A program made the position numbers and the translations under genes. Of a stretch of DNA of 64,000 bases, positions 25,586 through 36,814 are shown in pieces. Numbering within the stretch: position 1 is the first letter of the stretch; each line of letters begins with the position of its first letter. Source of the DNA: Beverwykella pulmonaria (taxonomy: Eukaryota; Ascomycota; Dothideomycetes; Pleosporales; Melanommataceae); the NCBI GenBank assembly GCA_001599595.1, contig BCHH01000009.1, positions 1,726,901 through 1,790,900 of the forward strand, written 5' to 3'. The notes below the pieces were generated by a model. The model saw only the letters and a program-made list of their open reading frames with translations, was not told the origin of the DNA and ran no database searches.

Positions 25586-27092
25586 AACTGCGGCTAGGCG
25601 ATCGATGTGCATTTTCTCACTCGCAAATATCTTCAGATAAATATCAGGATCAGTCCCATCGGCTTGACATGAAACTATCACATCTAGCACGACTCATGAC
25701 TTCGTTCAGCGCACCACCATCGGATCGACGAAGTCCCTCCCATCGAACACACTAGAAGACCTGAAGATTATATTTCCCTGTTCACATGCCAGTGACGTCA
25801 AACTCCTGGATATGCATTATACAACGGAGTTTCCGGACATAGACCTTTCAAGAGCACAGCATGCTTCACGCATTACGCAACAATTGGCGGCTACATTTGC
25901 TACCCATGATTTTCCCATTCTCTAAAAGCATTAGACTTTACCCCATCGCTTGCATTTGCTAGGCGCAACATGACAATAGAAGACCTACAGTTTTTAGAAC
26001 AGCATTCCAGCGTGGCATAGTCTGCCCCTGCGTTCATCGGCTGCTTTCTGTCCACACGAGACGAAACAGCGCAGATGTTATTCTCTTATAAACGATTTCT
26101 CTTCTTCATTTCTCTCTTGCACCGGACGGCGTTTCCAATCATTTAGAATATCAGAGGCAGCGAGGGAAATGCCTCACAAAAGCATGGTGAATAAAAGGGC
26201 TGGCTTCGAATACTTTACATTTGTTGCGCGAAATAAACCATTATCGCTAACAGCTCACACATCGTATCTTCGGAGTGTTTTAATCAAGTGAAGTTGGTGA
26301 ACGGTTTTGATTTTCGTTGAGCATTGGAAGTGAGGTGAGTTTGACGTTTGAGGTCGTTTCAGCCTGTTAATCTCGAACACTGGCCTCAGACTGCTGCGCA
26401 CCGGCTAAAGAGAGGTCTGTGGTAGGATGCGTCTCGCTCCAAGTTCATCACAATCATGCTGGGCCTCCTGCGTCGCTGCTGCACCTCACGTGATTGACAA
26501 GACAGGTTCGTCTCTTCCTTTACGAGTTTGCATGGCCCCAGTGCATTGCATTTCCCACCACTTCTGGGACAAGGCTGACCTCTCTGGCCGCACGACAGAT
26601 GTCGCGCATGCAAACCAACCTATATTCGTCATGACAGATCATGCCTCGGTCACAGACGTGCAGACCCCTTCCGTAGTTCCCGAATCCACACCCAAACACT
26701 GTGGCTGCAAAGCACATCGATTCTGCCCCAATCTGTTCGCTCGCTGCCTCTCTGCTACAGGTCTAGTGACAAATGGGGTAGTGTGGTTCTCAACCAAGGT
26801 CCCTGGCCCCCTCAGGCTATGCACCCCATCATTCGCATGACCCCCTTCACTCAGCTAGGCCATGTTGCTGCTGTCTTGCTAAGGGGAAACTGCACTGTCA
26901 ATTGAACCGTGTGCCTTGCATTGCAGAAAGCTGGGGAAGCCTAAAAGGAAGAATATCCTTCAAATAAGCACTCAGGCTTCTCTTCATTTTTTGCGTGCCC
27001 CGTTACTGTCTTTCCTTCGCACGAGCCTTTCTATGTTTGCCCGTTAATATTTTAATCCTCCTCTCAGTGTCTGGACACTCGCTTCCTTCATA
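25586..27092. other. Intergenic spacer
   Basis: 1.5 kb between two plus-strand genes, holding the 3' end of the regulator gene and the promoter of the membrane-protein gene. No gene or repeat was recognised. Short frames around 26390-26840 lack any domain. Confidence 0.5.
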
Positions 27093-28338
27093 ATGTTCCT
27101 TCGTTCCGGAGAGGTGGTGTGGATTGTTGGGGTCAGCCTGACTAGCCTCTCCACTATCATTGTTACCCTGAGGTTAGCCGACCGGTATTCCATGTCCAGT
27201 TTAAGTGTTCCGCTAACAGTTCCATAGATACTTCTGTCGTTACTTTCGCATGGGCTCTATTGGTGTCACTGATCACCTTATGTGTGCAGCTCTGGTAAGT
27301 CTAGTCCGCTGCCCTTTGGACTGGAATCGCACTCACCCTTCCCTATAGGTACTCACATGGGGGAACACCACCATCAACTACTATCAGGATGTCTTTACCA
27401 GCAAATTTCGTCCAAGCCAGTTCCGTATTCCTGTAGGCTTCTTCGCTCCTCAAATCCGCGTATGACATTTCCTAATCTCTTTGCAGGAGAAAAGGCCGAT
27501 GATCGAGGCTGCCGTTTTTGGTACACTCGTGACGTGGTGGATGTACCGAATCACTTATGGCCTTGCAATCTGTTGTGTCAAGCTCTCCATTCTATACTTC
27601 TACCGCGCAATCGCATCGCATGCAAAGTTCCGCCGCATGGTGAACATGACTATTGGTTTCGTATGCCTCTACACATTCGCTTCTACAATTGCCAGCATAT
27701 TCCAATGCGAGAACCCGTCCGACGCTTGGTCTACAACGGCCTACCTGTCACAGTTCGACGGGTTTAGGGGGAGGAGAAGGCGACCGAAGTGCTTCGACTC
27801 GACGCGTCTATACTTGTTCACGGCGTGCATCAATCTCTTTACCGATGTGGTCATTCTTCTTCTGCCCATTCCAACGCTTTTGGCCCTCCGCGTGCCGATG
27901 AGCAAACGCCTAGCTCTCATCGGCATCTTTTCCGTCGGCCTTTTAGCCATCGTGGCTTCGTGCGTCCGCATGTGGGTCATGGCGCTCTGGTCGCAATCCC
28001 CCGAGAAGTCGGCCCAGTTCGGCGCGGACCTTCTTCTCTGGGGCCAGGTGGAAACCAACAGCGGCATCATATCCGCGTCTATCCCCTTCCTACGCCTCCT
28101 GTTCGGACGGCGAGAGAAAGAGCCAGACGAGAAGAAGAGAATTATCGGGCCGCCTAGACCCATACCGTCAGACAGCAAGGCCCTTCAGATCGATACTTTG
28201 AAGTTCTTCACCGAACCGGATTGTGGGCCAAACGGTAGCCCGGTGTGGGACCCGTTTATCACTGTGCCGGCGAGTCTGAGCTCGGGGTCGAGGGGCTCGG
28301 CCATGTTGGAGCCTACGAGACCGCATCTCACTGTGTGA
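27093..28338 (+). CDS. Pth11/SAT4-like seven-transmembrane protein (fungal rhodopsin domain)
   Basis: Four exons, 27093-27172, 27228-27294, 27349-27432 and 27487-28338, give 360 residues; all three introns are 54-55 bases with good consensus and preserved frame. The protein has multiple hydrophobic helices. Its family hallmarks are the YRAIASHAKFR loop, the DVVILLLPIPTLLALRVP...KR helix-loop, and the following IGIFSVGLLAIVASCVRM helix. The hydrophilic C-terminal tail after about residue 295 is probably cytosolic. This is the Pth11-related/SAT4 (DUF3405-free, rhodopsin-like) class of fungal integral membrane proteins, some of which sense surfaces or nutrients. There is no CFEM cysteine domain at the N-terminus, so it is the short subclass. 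Receptor function is inferred only. Confidence 0.82.
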
Positions 28339-29421
28339 TGAGAGGTGTTTGGGTTGTGGGCAAAAGTACATGTGAGGCCAAGGGCATGAGGGTCGGTTGG
28401 GACGTCAGCATGTGGTAGCTGGCCTACCACGCTGATGCTTAGGCCGTAGCGTTAATGGTGAGCCCCTCTTCCCACATTACGCGCCTTCATTCAAGACTAA
28501 TCTAGTGTAGATGAGACCAACACGAGTACATATGTACATCAGCAGGCAGTTGCACCTTGCGAGGGCGCGGCGCTGGCAAGCCATGTGCTGAGCTGCTATC
28601 AAGCGCTCACTCTGCCATCAACTGGCCGCGAGGGAGAAGGCGGTGGACATGCAAAAGACCAGAGGTCACCAGACGCAAAGGGCAGCTCCGTTCAAGAGCA
28701 GTACCGTGATAACGATAGTTGCGCGTAGACTCGCCGCGATGAAGTAATGAATTTGTAATACTAGCTGCATTCTCAGGATGCATTTTCCCACCGCATGATT
28801 GACGGCACTGGTGACTGTGAATAAGACGAAGGCGAAGGCGTTGGGGGTTGGGAACGTTTGATGTTCGAGGACCTGCAGGCGCTTGGGTGCGGCGCTGAGC
28901 TAACGGCTTTGGGCAGTAGCGCGGCCAGGCGGGCGGTGCTGGCTCCGATTGGAATGCCCCAAAGGCAGGGTTAACTGGCGCAACTGAGGACTCTGGGGAA
29001 CTCCAGCTAGACAACAGCGATCACGTTCACTCTCACCTACACCGATCTATTCTGCCACCACAGCCATCGCTGCGTTCTACGCGGCCGCCCCACACCGCCA
29101 GATAACTCTCACCTGTACCGCACCGACCCATTCTGCCACCACAGCGAGCGCTGCATTCTACGCAGCCCCACACCGCCTCTCACCTCTCACCAATCGCCCA
29201 CCCATGTATTGCTAGCGGTCAACCCATCCTCCACTGTCACCGTGGCTTCCTCACGCTTCTCCTCGCGGGTCTTGCTAGTTGCAATTGCCCTGTTCATCTC
29301 CTTGTCTGCCATTCTGGCTTCGTTGAGGATCAGTGCAAGAGCGCCTTCGATTCTGCAGTATATTAAGCCGAGCAAGAGCCCGTTCTCAACGGCCACCCCC
29401 CGCCCGCTTCTCACTAGCAGT
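28339..29421. other. Spacer and upstream region of the M3 peptidase gene
   Basis: 1.1 kb without a recognisable separate gene. It includes an imperfect direct duplication at 29029-29177. From 29209 to 29421 it also contains an ATG-less open extension in frame with the peptidase, described as a finding. Confidence 0.5.
29029..29177 (+). repeat. Imperfect tandem duplication (~70-base unit)
   Basis: Copy 1 at about 29029-29099 and copy 2 at about 29105-29177 share the core TTCTGCCACCACAGC followed by CGCTGC.TTCTACGC and end CCCCACACCGCC. They differ by scattered substitutions and small indels, and lie directly upstream of the M3 peptidase reading frame. Confidence 0.8.
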
Positions 29422-31880
29422 ATGGCGCCAGACAAGTACAGGAAGCCCCCGCAGCTGCCGCCAAAGTTCACGGCTACGCCTGCGAGCCTGATTGAGCAGA
29501 CGAAGAGTTTGGTATGTTCGCTCTCTTGTTTAAGCCCTGGGAGTCCCCCGTGTTCGCGCAGAGGGCAAGAGGAGCCATCTTCCTCAACTGGGCCCTGCGG
29601 TGCTGCCCGTATGCCTTTTACAACCGCCCCAAGATTCTCATGACGCACCCCAGCTGCCCCTCCCTCGGTTGCTGACAAGGCGAAGATCAATAGACAGAGA
29701 GGCGTTCAGGATGCCATAGTAAGGGACATCACGGCCGAGACAGCCACTTTCGAGAATGTCGTCCTCCCCGTTGCGCGCGACGACAACAAAATGGCCATCG
29801 AGGCCCACATTATCGGTTTCTACCAGGCCGTGTCCACCGACCAGAAGCTCCGCGATGCCTCCACCGAGGCCGAACAGCTACTCGACGACTTTGGCATCGA
29901 ATCGAGCATGCGACAAGACGTATTCGACCTTGTCGACGCAGTTCTGAAGAAGAAGGAATCCCTCGATCCAGAGTCGCTGCGGCTAGTGGAGAAGGACCAT
30001 AAAGGGTACATTCGGAATGGACTGAATGTGCCGGCGGGCCCCAAGCGAGACCGATTCAAGGAAATCAAGAAACGCCTGAGCGAGCTCAGCATTGCATTCC
30101 AGAAGAACCTCAATGAAGAGTCGGGAGGCATTTGGTTCACAATCGAAGACTTGGATGGCGTTCCGGAAGATGTCATTACCACGCTGAAGAAGGGCGAGGG
30201 AGAGAATGAGGGCAAGGTCTGGCTTACGTTCAAGTACCCAGATCTGTTCCCAACCCTAAAATATGCAAACAAAGCCGAGACACGCAAGAAGCTCTTCATC
30301 GAGAACGAGAACAAGTGCAACCAGAACGTGCCTCTGTTCCGGGAAACAGTTCTACTTCGAGACGAGGCGGCCCGCATTCTAGGATACAAGAACCATGCCG
30401 AGTTCAGGATAGAGGACAAGATGGCGAAGCTACCGAAGACGGTGGATGATTTCTTGGGCGATTTGAGAACCAGTCTTGCACCGGGTGGCAAGAAGGAAGT
30501 CGCCAGCCTGCTCAAGCTGAAGCAGCAAGATTTGAAAGAGCGCAATATAAATGATGAGCCAAACGACAAGTACTTTTTGTGGGACCATCGGTATTACGAT
30601 CGCATAATGCTGGAGAAAGACTTCTCTCTCGACCAGCAGGTCATCGCAGAATACTTCCCGCTTCAAACTACGATTCAGGGCATGCTGAAGATATTTGAAG
30701 AATTGTTCGGCTTGGTGTTCATCGAGATTGTGGGCGAGGATAGAGAAGCTCTGGCTGAGGGGGGCAAGGGGTCTGATATCGTGTGGCATGAGGACGTGCA
30801 GCTCTTTAGTGTTTGGGATGATGAGGGTGAGGGATCTGGTTTTGTGGGATATCTGTACCTGGATCTGTTCCCCCGTGAAGGGAAATATGGACATGCTGCT
30901 AACTTCAACCTGCAACCGGTATGTATTCCTAGATCATTTCTAGGTTAACAATTACTGACTTGTGTAGGGCTACATTGATGAGAATGGCAAGCGGCGCTAT
31001 CCAGCAACAGCGCTTGTCTGCAATTTCTCCAAGCCAACTCCCAAGAAGCCCTCGTTACTGAAACACGACGAAGTTGTCACTCTCTTTCACGAGCTCGGTC
31101 ACGGTATCCACGATCTCGTCTCGCGCACCATATACTCTCGCTTCCACGGCACAAATACCGTGCGTGACTTCGTCGAAGCGCCCAGCCAGATGTTGGAAAA
31201 CTGGTGCTGGACCCCATCGCAACTGCGTTCCCTATCCCACCACTACTCCCACCTATCCCCGGAGTACGAAGCTGCATACAAGGAGTCCACAGGCAAGGCC
31301 GACGCCGAAAAGCCAGCGGAGAAAATCCCGAACTCACTCATTACCAATCTCATCAGCACCAAACATGTCAATGACGCGCTGTTCAATCTGCGTCAGCTCC
31401 ATTTTGGCATGTTCGACATGATGGTCCACGAGCCAGCGAGCCACGAGGAAATTGAAAAACTAGACATCTCGCTTACGTACAACAAGCTTCGAAAGGAGAT
31501 CTCGCAGCTCGACGGTCCGGAGGCGCTCGATGGGTATGACTTTACATGGGGCAATGGACAGGCGACATTTGGGCACTTGATTGGTGGTTATGATGCCGGG
31601 TAAGTATCATTTCCCCAGAGTTTCACCCCTTTAGTCCCCTTTGGGCATAAGCTAATTCGTAAACAGCTACTACGGTTATCTCTCCTCTCAAGTCTACTCC
31701 ACAGACATGTTCTTCACCGTCTTCAAAGCCAATCCGATGAACGGCAAGGAGGGACGGAGATACAGACATACTGTCCTTGAGAAGGGTGGTAGCAAGGAGG
31801 AAATGCAGATCTTGGAAGACTTCTTAGGCAGAAAGCCGAGTACAGAAAGCTTTTACAAGGAGCTGGGTATCACGAAATAG
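29422..31880 (+). CDS. PRD1: M3 metallopeptidase, saccharolysin/thimet oligopeptidase (Prd1)
   Basis: Four exons, 29422-29511, 29698-30918, 30968-31599 and 31667-31880, give 718 residues, typical for the family. The zinc site is HELGH (His478, Glu479, His482) with the third ligand Glu507 in the FVEAPSQMLENW block. The substrate-side blocks DLFPREGKYGHAA and GYYGYLSSQVYSTDMF are also present. The enzyme cleaves short peptides, in yeast in the cytosol and the mitochondrial intermembrane space. Intron 1 (186 bases) is longer than the other introns here. The start is the only in-frame ATG. However, the frame is open for 71 further codons upstream with a hydrophobic, Ser/Arg-rich, targeting-like sequence but no ATG, so a non-ATG-initiated or upstream-spliced organellar form is conceivable. 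Confidence 0.95.
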
Positions 31881-32216
31881 ATGGCTAGATAACGTAGAGA
31901 AAGAGGGGTTGGGTGTACTTGGTCGGGTGGCCATTGGAGTTTACATACTTTATGAGGGCATGCATTACTACTTTTCTGCATATACAATAACAAATATCTA
32001 CTCGCTCCTACTTGCGCCCCGTATCGAACCACGAGCGCATCGAGACGAGCACCCAACCACGTGATACGCCCACTGCCCCTCACCCCCCACCAAGCCCTCC
32101 TCCGACTTCGGCATGCCCAATCCAGGACCTCCGCTCGCCCTTAGTGGCGTTTTCCCGCATTTGATGCTCCACTCAATTTGCCTCTATATAACCAACGGAC
32201 CTGTCTGTATTTAACC
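31881..32216. other. Intergenic spacer
   Basis: 336 bases between the peptidase gene and the small gene at 32217. A TATATA element lies at 32185-32190, about 27 bases before that gene's ATG. That is close for a TATA box, so the leader would be very short if it is used. Confidence 0.4.
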
Positions 32217-32576
32217 ATGACGCCCCCGAAAAAGCGAGCGTTTTTCTCGCTCAACATCGACTCGAATATTGAAGCTCTGCACGACGAACGCACAAAGTAC
32301 CACGGGAAAGAGAGAGATAGAGATACTACAGTGGTGAAGAGCATTGACGGGCCCATCACAGGAAAAGCGAGTACGAAAATCGAGATTATCAAGAAGGAAG
32401 GGAAGGTAGAGAAGACTATCGAAGGAACGGGCTTTGGACTCGGCGAAGCAAAGGAGAAAGAGAGAGCAGAGACGACGTACACGACAGAAAGCTCGACTAG
32501 ACCCAGCGTTCACACAACAGTCAAGAAATCAAAGAGTAGAGACGTGGACCAGGAGTACGACACTTCTGACCTCTAA
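32217..32576 (+). CDS. Small hydrophilic protein of unknown function
   Basis: An uninterrupted frame of 119 residues starting at the first ATG ([16 protein letters not shown]). The N-terminus carries a short basic PPKKR stretch that could act as a nuclear signal. The rest is highly charged, Lys/Glu/Thr-rich and likely disordered, with no hydrophobic segment and no cysteines. I do not recognise a family. It ends only 41 bases before the ATG of the RpiB-like gene on the same strand, in a different frame. That is unusually tight for a filamentous fungus and raises the possibility of a shared transcript. Coding status rests on length, composition and placement only. Confidence 0.5.
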   Translation: MTPPKKRAFFSLNIDSNIEALHDERTKYHGKERDRDTTVVKSIDGPITGKASTKIEIIKKEGKVEKTIEGTGFGLGEAKEKERAETTYTTESSTRPSVHTTVKKSKSRDVDQEYDTSDL

Positions 32577-32617
32577 TCCTCCCGTCTCTTACACTCACAT
32601 ACACATACCGGCAAACA

Positions 32618-33213
32618 ATGTCATCAGCACCACATCCCCACCCCCTCCGCATAGCCATCGGTAGCGACGAAGCGGGCGTCTCCTACAAAGCCGCCATTAC
32701 CAAGGACCTCGATGCCAACCCCCGCGTATCCACCATCACAGATGTAGGCGTAAAGGACTCAGGGGACAAGACGGCGTACCCGCATATCGCTGTCACGGCG
32801 GCGCAGTTGGTGGCTAATGGGGAGGTGGATAGGGTAAGTCGCACGTCTGCGTTTTGTTGTATAGCACTTTTGTGGGATATTTCCTGATTTATACGTCGTC
32901 TCAGGCGATACTCATCTGCGGCACCGGGCTAGGCGTCGCCATCGCCGCCAACAAAGTTCCTGGTATCAGAGCCGTGACCGCGCACGATTCCTTCAGTGTC
33001 GAGCGAGCGATACTGTCAAATGACGCACAGGTACTCTGCATGGGGGAGCGAGTCATCGGGTTAGAACTAGCACGGCGGCTGGCAAAGGAGTGGTTGGGGT
33101 ATAAATTTGATACCGGGAGCGCGAGTGCGGCCAAGGTGCAGGCTATTACGGATCTGGAGCAGAAGAACTATGCTGGGTTAATCAAGGACCAGGAGAAGGC
33201 TGGGGGGTGCTAG
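32618..33213 (+). CDS. rpiB: RpiB/LacA-family sugar-phosphate isomerase
   Basis: Two exons, 32618-32833 and 32905-33213, give 174 residues, the usual single-domain RpiB size. The N-terminal block [13 protein letters not shown] and the central [16 protein letters not shown] (with the active-site-type Cys77 and the GTG phosphate loop) are the family hallmarks. The [16 protein letters not shown] and [14 protein letters not shown] blocks follow. Members interconvert ribose-5-phosphate and ribulose-5-phosphate, or related aldose/ketose and tetrulose phosphates. In fungi this bacterial-type isomerase exists beside RpiA, so the physiological substrate may be a different pentose or tetrose phosphate. 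The intron falls right before the catalytic block. Confidence 0.92.
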
Positions 33214-33600
33214 ACAGAGTAGAACAGTGACGAAACAGGGACATGATTTGATTGGGAGGGGTAAAGGAACACAAGTCGGTACAGCGTTGAATTGTATAAC
33301 TTTTGCATCTGAATTGCAAAGAGATGAGGGTCATTTTGACCCCCTGGGACCTGACGACTGCTCTCCGTAGCAAGCATCCCGCCATGATACAGCCATAACC
33401 ACCCCTTATCTTCCCTGACAACGCCTTGCATGCTTAGCATTCCATGCCGGTAATATAATAATGCCCATAAACTTGCTGTACAGTATCATCATTGACGAGA
33501 AGCTCTTCTCATCAGTTGTGTTGGAAAAACCCAGGTTGTAAACCATCCATACCAAAGAAATTGAACCTTAATGCAATCATTGTTAGTCAACGTCCAGTCA
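33214..33600. other. Convergent 3' spacer
   Basis: 387 bases between the stop codons of the convergent RpiB-like (+) and FarA-like (-) genes. It should contain both 3' untranslated regions. Nothing else was recognised. Confidence 0.5.
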
Positions 33601-36600
33601 TCAATGGCTGAAAGCGGATTGTCCATTGTTGTACAAATTTAGGAGATCCGAGTTATCTCCAGTTGAATTCTGAAGGAAGACGTACCAGTCTTCCACGTTT
33701 AGTGTCGTGGGCACAATCGGATTCGGTCGTCCGTTACTGCTGCTGCTCCATGCGTCGTCGGTGGCTGCTCCCTGCTGGTTCTGGGACATCATATCCATTT
33801 GCTGCGCCCATGCCTGCGGGTCATGCTGGTCGAAACCTGCCATGGGCATGGTTGTCTGCGGCATCTGCTGCTGATGCACCACTTGCGGTTGCATGTTTCC
33901 ATTGTGTGTATGCATCGCCATGGACTGTGGCCGAGATAGTGCAGGGTCAACGAGGCTGTGATGTTGCACTGGCGATATTTGCGGAAAGTGGACGTGTGTA
34001 TCAGCAGGGAAGAGTTGGTCGGGTTGGAAATTCTGCCAGAGCTCTTGTGAAATGTTGGGGGAATTTCGGGTAACCAGAAACAATTCCGGAGGTGTGCCTG
34101 GATGTGAATACGACGGATTGAACGGGGTTGTTGGACGTGTGCCGGACCGCGATGGTCCCATGAACGTGTCATGGTTGTGACGGGTCATCTGTGGGGAACT
34201 AGCACTCATCTGTGGCATTTGCTGCTGTGGTAACTCTCGTGAAGGTGTGACCGCTGGAGTTTGTGGCCTTGACCGCTCATACGAGACTTGCGGCGCTGGA
34301 GGGCCATTGGCAAAGCCTAGATCCATGTCATCGAACTTGCGCTTCGGAGGCTCTGCCGCTGGTTTGGGTGGTGGTGGAGGCGCCGTAGGAGGCTTGGTCT
34401 TTTGATGTCGCTTGCCAGCAGCTTTCTGAAGGCGCTCCTCCAAGTGCTTGTTCCCAAGAATGGACTCGAATAGGGTATGAACCATCTTTGCCACAAGCCA
34501 AACTTTCGAGACCTCCTTCAACGCGTCCATGCACACTTGGAGCCGCTGCTCTGTTGCCGTTACAATAGACTTGTTGGAAGATCGCATCTGATAGACATGC
34601 ATGATAAGGGCCGAGAATAAGCTGTACACAATGAATGCTGGCGTGTACCGCAGCTCGTCATGTGCGCGAAGATTCTCGATGATAGAGGTGATCATTGCAG
34701 CAGCTTGATACGCAATGTTTCGTGACGGGTAGGCATGCTCCTCCAGACCATTGATAGCGTTCGATTTGGGTGAGCCGGCTGGCGGCATATGAGCACGGTG
34801 AAGCAGGCAAAGGGTAGTACTGTGGACTGTTAGCATTTCGTTGGGGCCAATTTGAGAGCAAAGCACGTACTAATAGTTCGAGTGCAACAAAGCCGCCCAG
34901 AAGTGGTGCCGAGACCTATCCCACTGCACATCTGGAGGACAATGTTGCAACCAATCCGCAAGGGCCATATCGCTGTGCGTGAGGTCGATCGCGTTCATCC
35001 GGCGATACTTTGATGCCACTGAGTACTGCTGTGAGAGAACAAGACCCATGATTTCACAGAGTTTGACGTAGTTGATAAAAAAGTGGACGTGGACGGAATC
35101 TGGTGGGAATTCCGCTGGCCGATCCGGTTCGTCTTCGAGGAAGTCATCTTCCGATATCATCTCAACATCGGAGTCCTCTGGGTTGATAGCGACAGGCCGG
35201 CCAAGTGCAACTGCCACCGATCGGTCTCGGGAAAAGAGTGTCCACCATATCCGCTTCCATAGGCGCTTGTCTGATTTACTGAGCTGCGAGCCCTCAACGC
35301 TATCTGTTGTTAGCGAACACGCCAATGCGAGTTATACACGTTCACAAACTCACCTACGATGCATGCCGGACCCCTGAGCTACAACAATACCCACCCGGCT
35401 CCAGTAAAAAACATTCTTCGTGACATCTGCCAACAATCAGTCAGTCTTTGTTCCGCTAGGGGTTGATCGTACAAAGATTACCCTCTGGACCTTCCCAATA
35501 CCACCCCATGAGAATGACCGATTGCACAATTGTCACCCGGTCATCCTCGTAATTGGCGTCATACAGCGCCTTTGCCCGCTTGTAGAAGGTCATAGCAGCA
35601 GGGGTAGTTGATCCGCTCGAGTCCATCAACTGAGGGTTAGTGCAAACACGTGAGCCCGCTAGAAGTACGGCCTGCAGGAGGAGCAGAGAAGGTGGATTCT
35701 TCGGGTCCCGATACAGACGCATGAAGCGGCTCCGGTTTATTACAGGAACAACAGGGGCTACCCATTTGAAGAAGGCGTCGACCAGTTCGTCGCACAACGC
35801 TCGAGGAGGGAGCAAAAATGCGCCCCGCTGGTGCAGGATCTCGATCTCCATATTGTCCAACTCATTCACGCGGGCTTTCGCGCCTCGCACGTTCTCGGGC
35901 AGCGGATAGTGCACCACGTCGGTGGTGCCGTAGTGGTCATGGACGAGCAGTGAGAGGTTTGAGGACTCCCCAAGGTATGCGACGCGGCCGGCTTCCTTGA
36001 TGGGGGCCCGCGCAAACTTGGGCTTCATGAACTGGACGTAGGTTCCATTGTGTGTAGCCTGCTGGGATGCATAGGCCGCAGAGACGGAGGTTGAGGGGGT
36101 TCCCTCAGGAGAGTTGTAGACGGTGGTCTTGTCCCGCGCTGGGCCTTCAGACTGCGCGGTACTGGGTGCGGGCGAGCGGTCGTCGGTGTCGCCACGTTCG
36201 CTGCATCGCCCCAAGTCATTCGCGTGCTTATTCTAAGACGATGTGAGGGGCGAGGCCTACCTGTCTGCATCTTTCGCCTTGGCCTGGGTCTTTTTCCGCT
36301 TCGGCGTGGGGATGCGGCACTCGATGGAGAAGGCGGTGCAGTTGGTGCAGGGCACCCCGAGGCTCGCGGCGTCGCATCGTACCTACACGGCGGTTATGCG
36401 GTGCCCTTCGAAGAGCGTGTCGCTGGCGATTACTCACTTTGCGGGCATGGCAAGCTGCAAGACGCGGTGGTTAGTATACGTTCAGGAACACCTCGGCACC
36501 GAGGCACTGCGAGCAAACCGATATAAGGGCACAGCAAACACCCCACGGCGCCTCTTTGGGAGTTGCGCAAGGAGGCAGAATGACTTACTTTCGCAAGCCC

Positions 36601-36814
36601 TGCTCGCCCTCTGCCTTCGGAAGGACGGGTGGTTCACTTGTTGGCTGGGACTGCTTCATCGTGAGCCATGTTCTGCGGCGGCGGATGCGCCCGCTCTTGG
36701 GAACGCTTTCGCAACGACATACGGGGCGGGATTTGTGTTGGTAGGCTGCGCGGCGAGCGCCTGGGGAGGGTTCGAGGGCGTCGCCATGAAGCTGTGCTCG
36801 CCGTTGGTCGACAT
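33601..36814 (-). CDS. farA: Zn2Cys6 plus Fungal_trans regulator, FarA/CTF1-like
   Basis: Eight exons (36814-36723, 36650-36589, 36454-36438, 36382-36261, 36200-35482, 35426-35354, 35299-34871, 34819-33601) keep one frame of 910 residues. The zinc cluster is assembled across exons 2-4: Cys50, Cys53, Cys60, Cys69, Cys72, Cys79, in the form RACETCHARKVRCD...PCTNC. It is followed by a basic PTPKRKK linker. The His after the second Cys and the following residues are, as I know it, the signature of FarA/CTF1-alpha. Those are activators of fatty-acid beta-oxidation, peroxisomal and cutinase genes that bind CCTCGG. A Fungal_trans middle domain (about 190-560) and a Gln/Pro/Met-rich C-terminal activation-type region complete it. 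Exon 3 is only 17 bases. Intron 2 (134 bases) contains an inverted CCTCGG repeat. The start is the ATG at 36814. Zn2Cys6 class certain, FarA/CTF1 subtype likely. Confidence 0.85.
36491..36504. promoter_or_regulatory. Inverted CCTCGG repeat inside an intron of the FarA-like gene
   Basis: CCTCGG (36491-36496), two bases, then CCGAGG (36499-36504) form a perfect inverted repeat within intron 2 of the FarA-like gene. CCTCGG is the known recognition hexamer of FarA/FarB and is part of the CTF1-bound cutinase promoter palindrome. Binding here is inferred. Confidence 0.45.
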
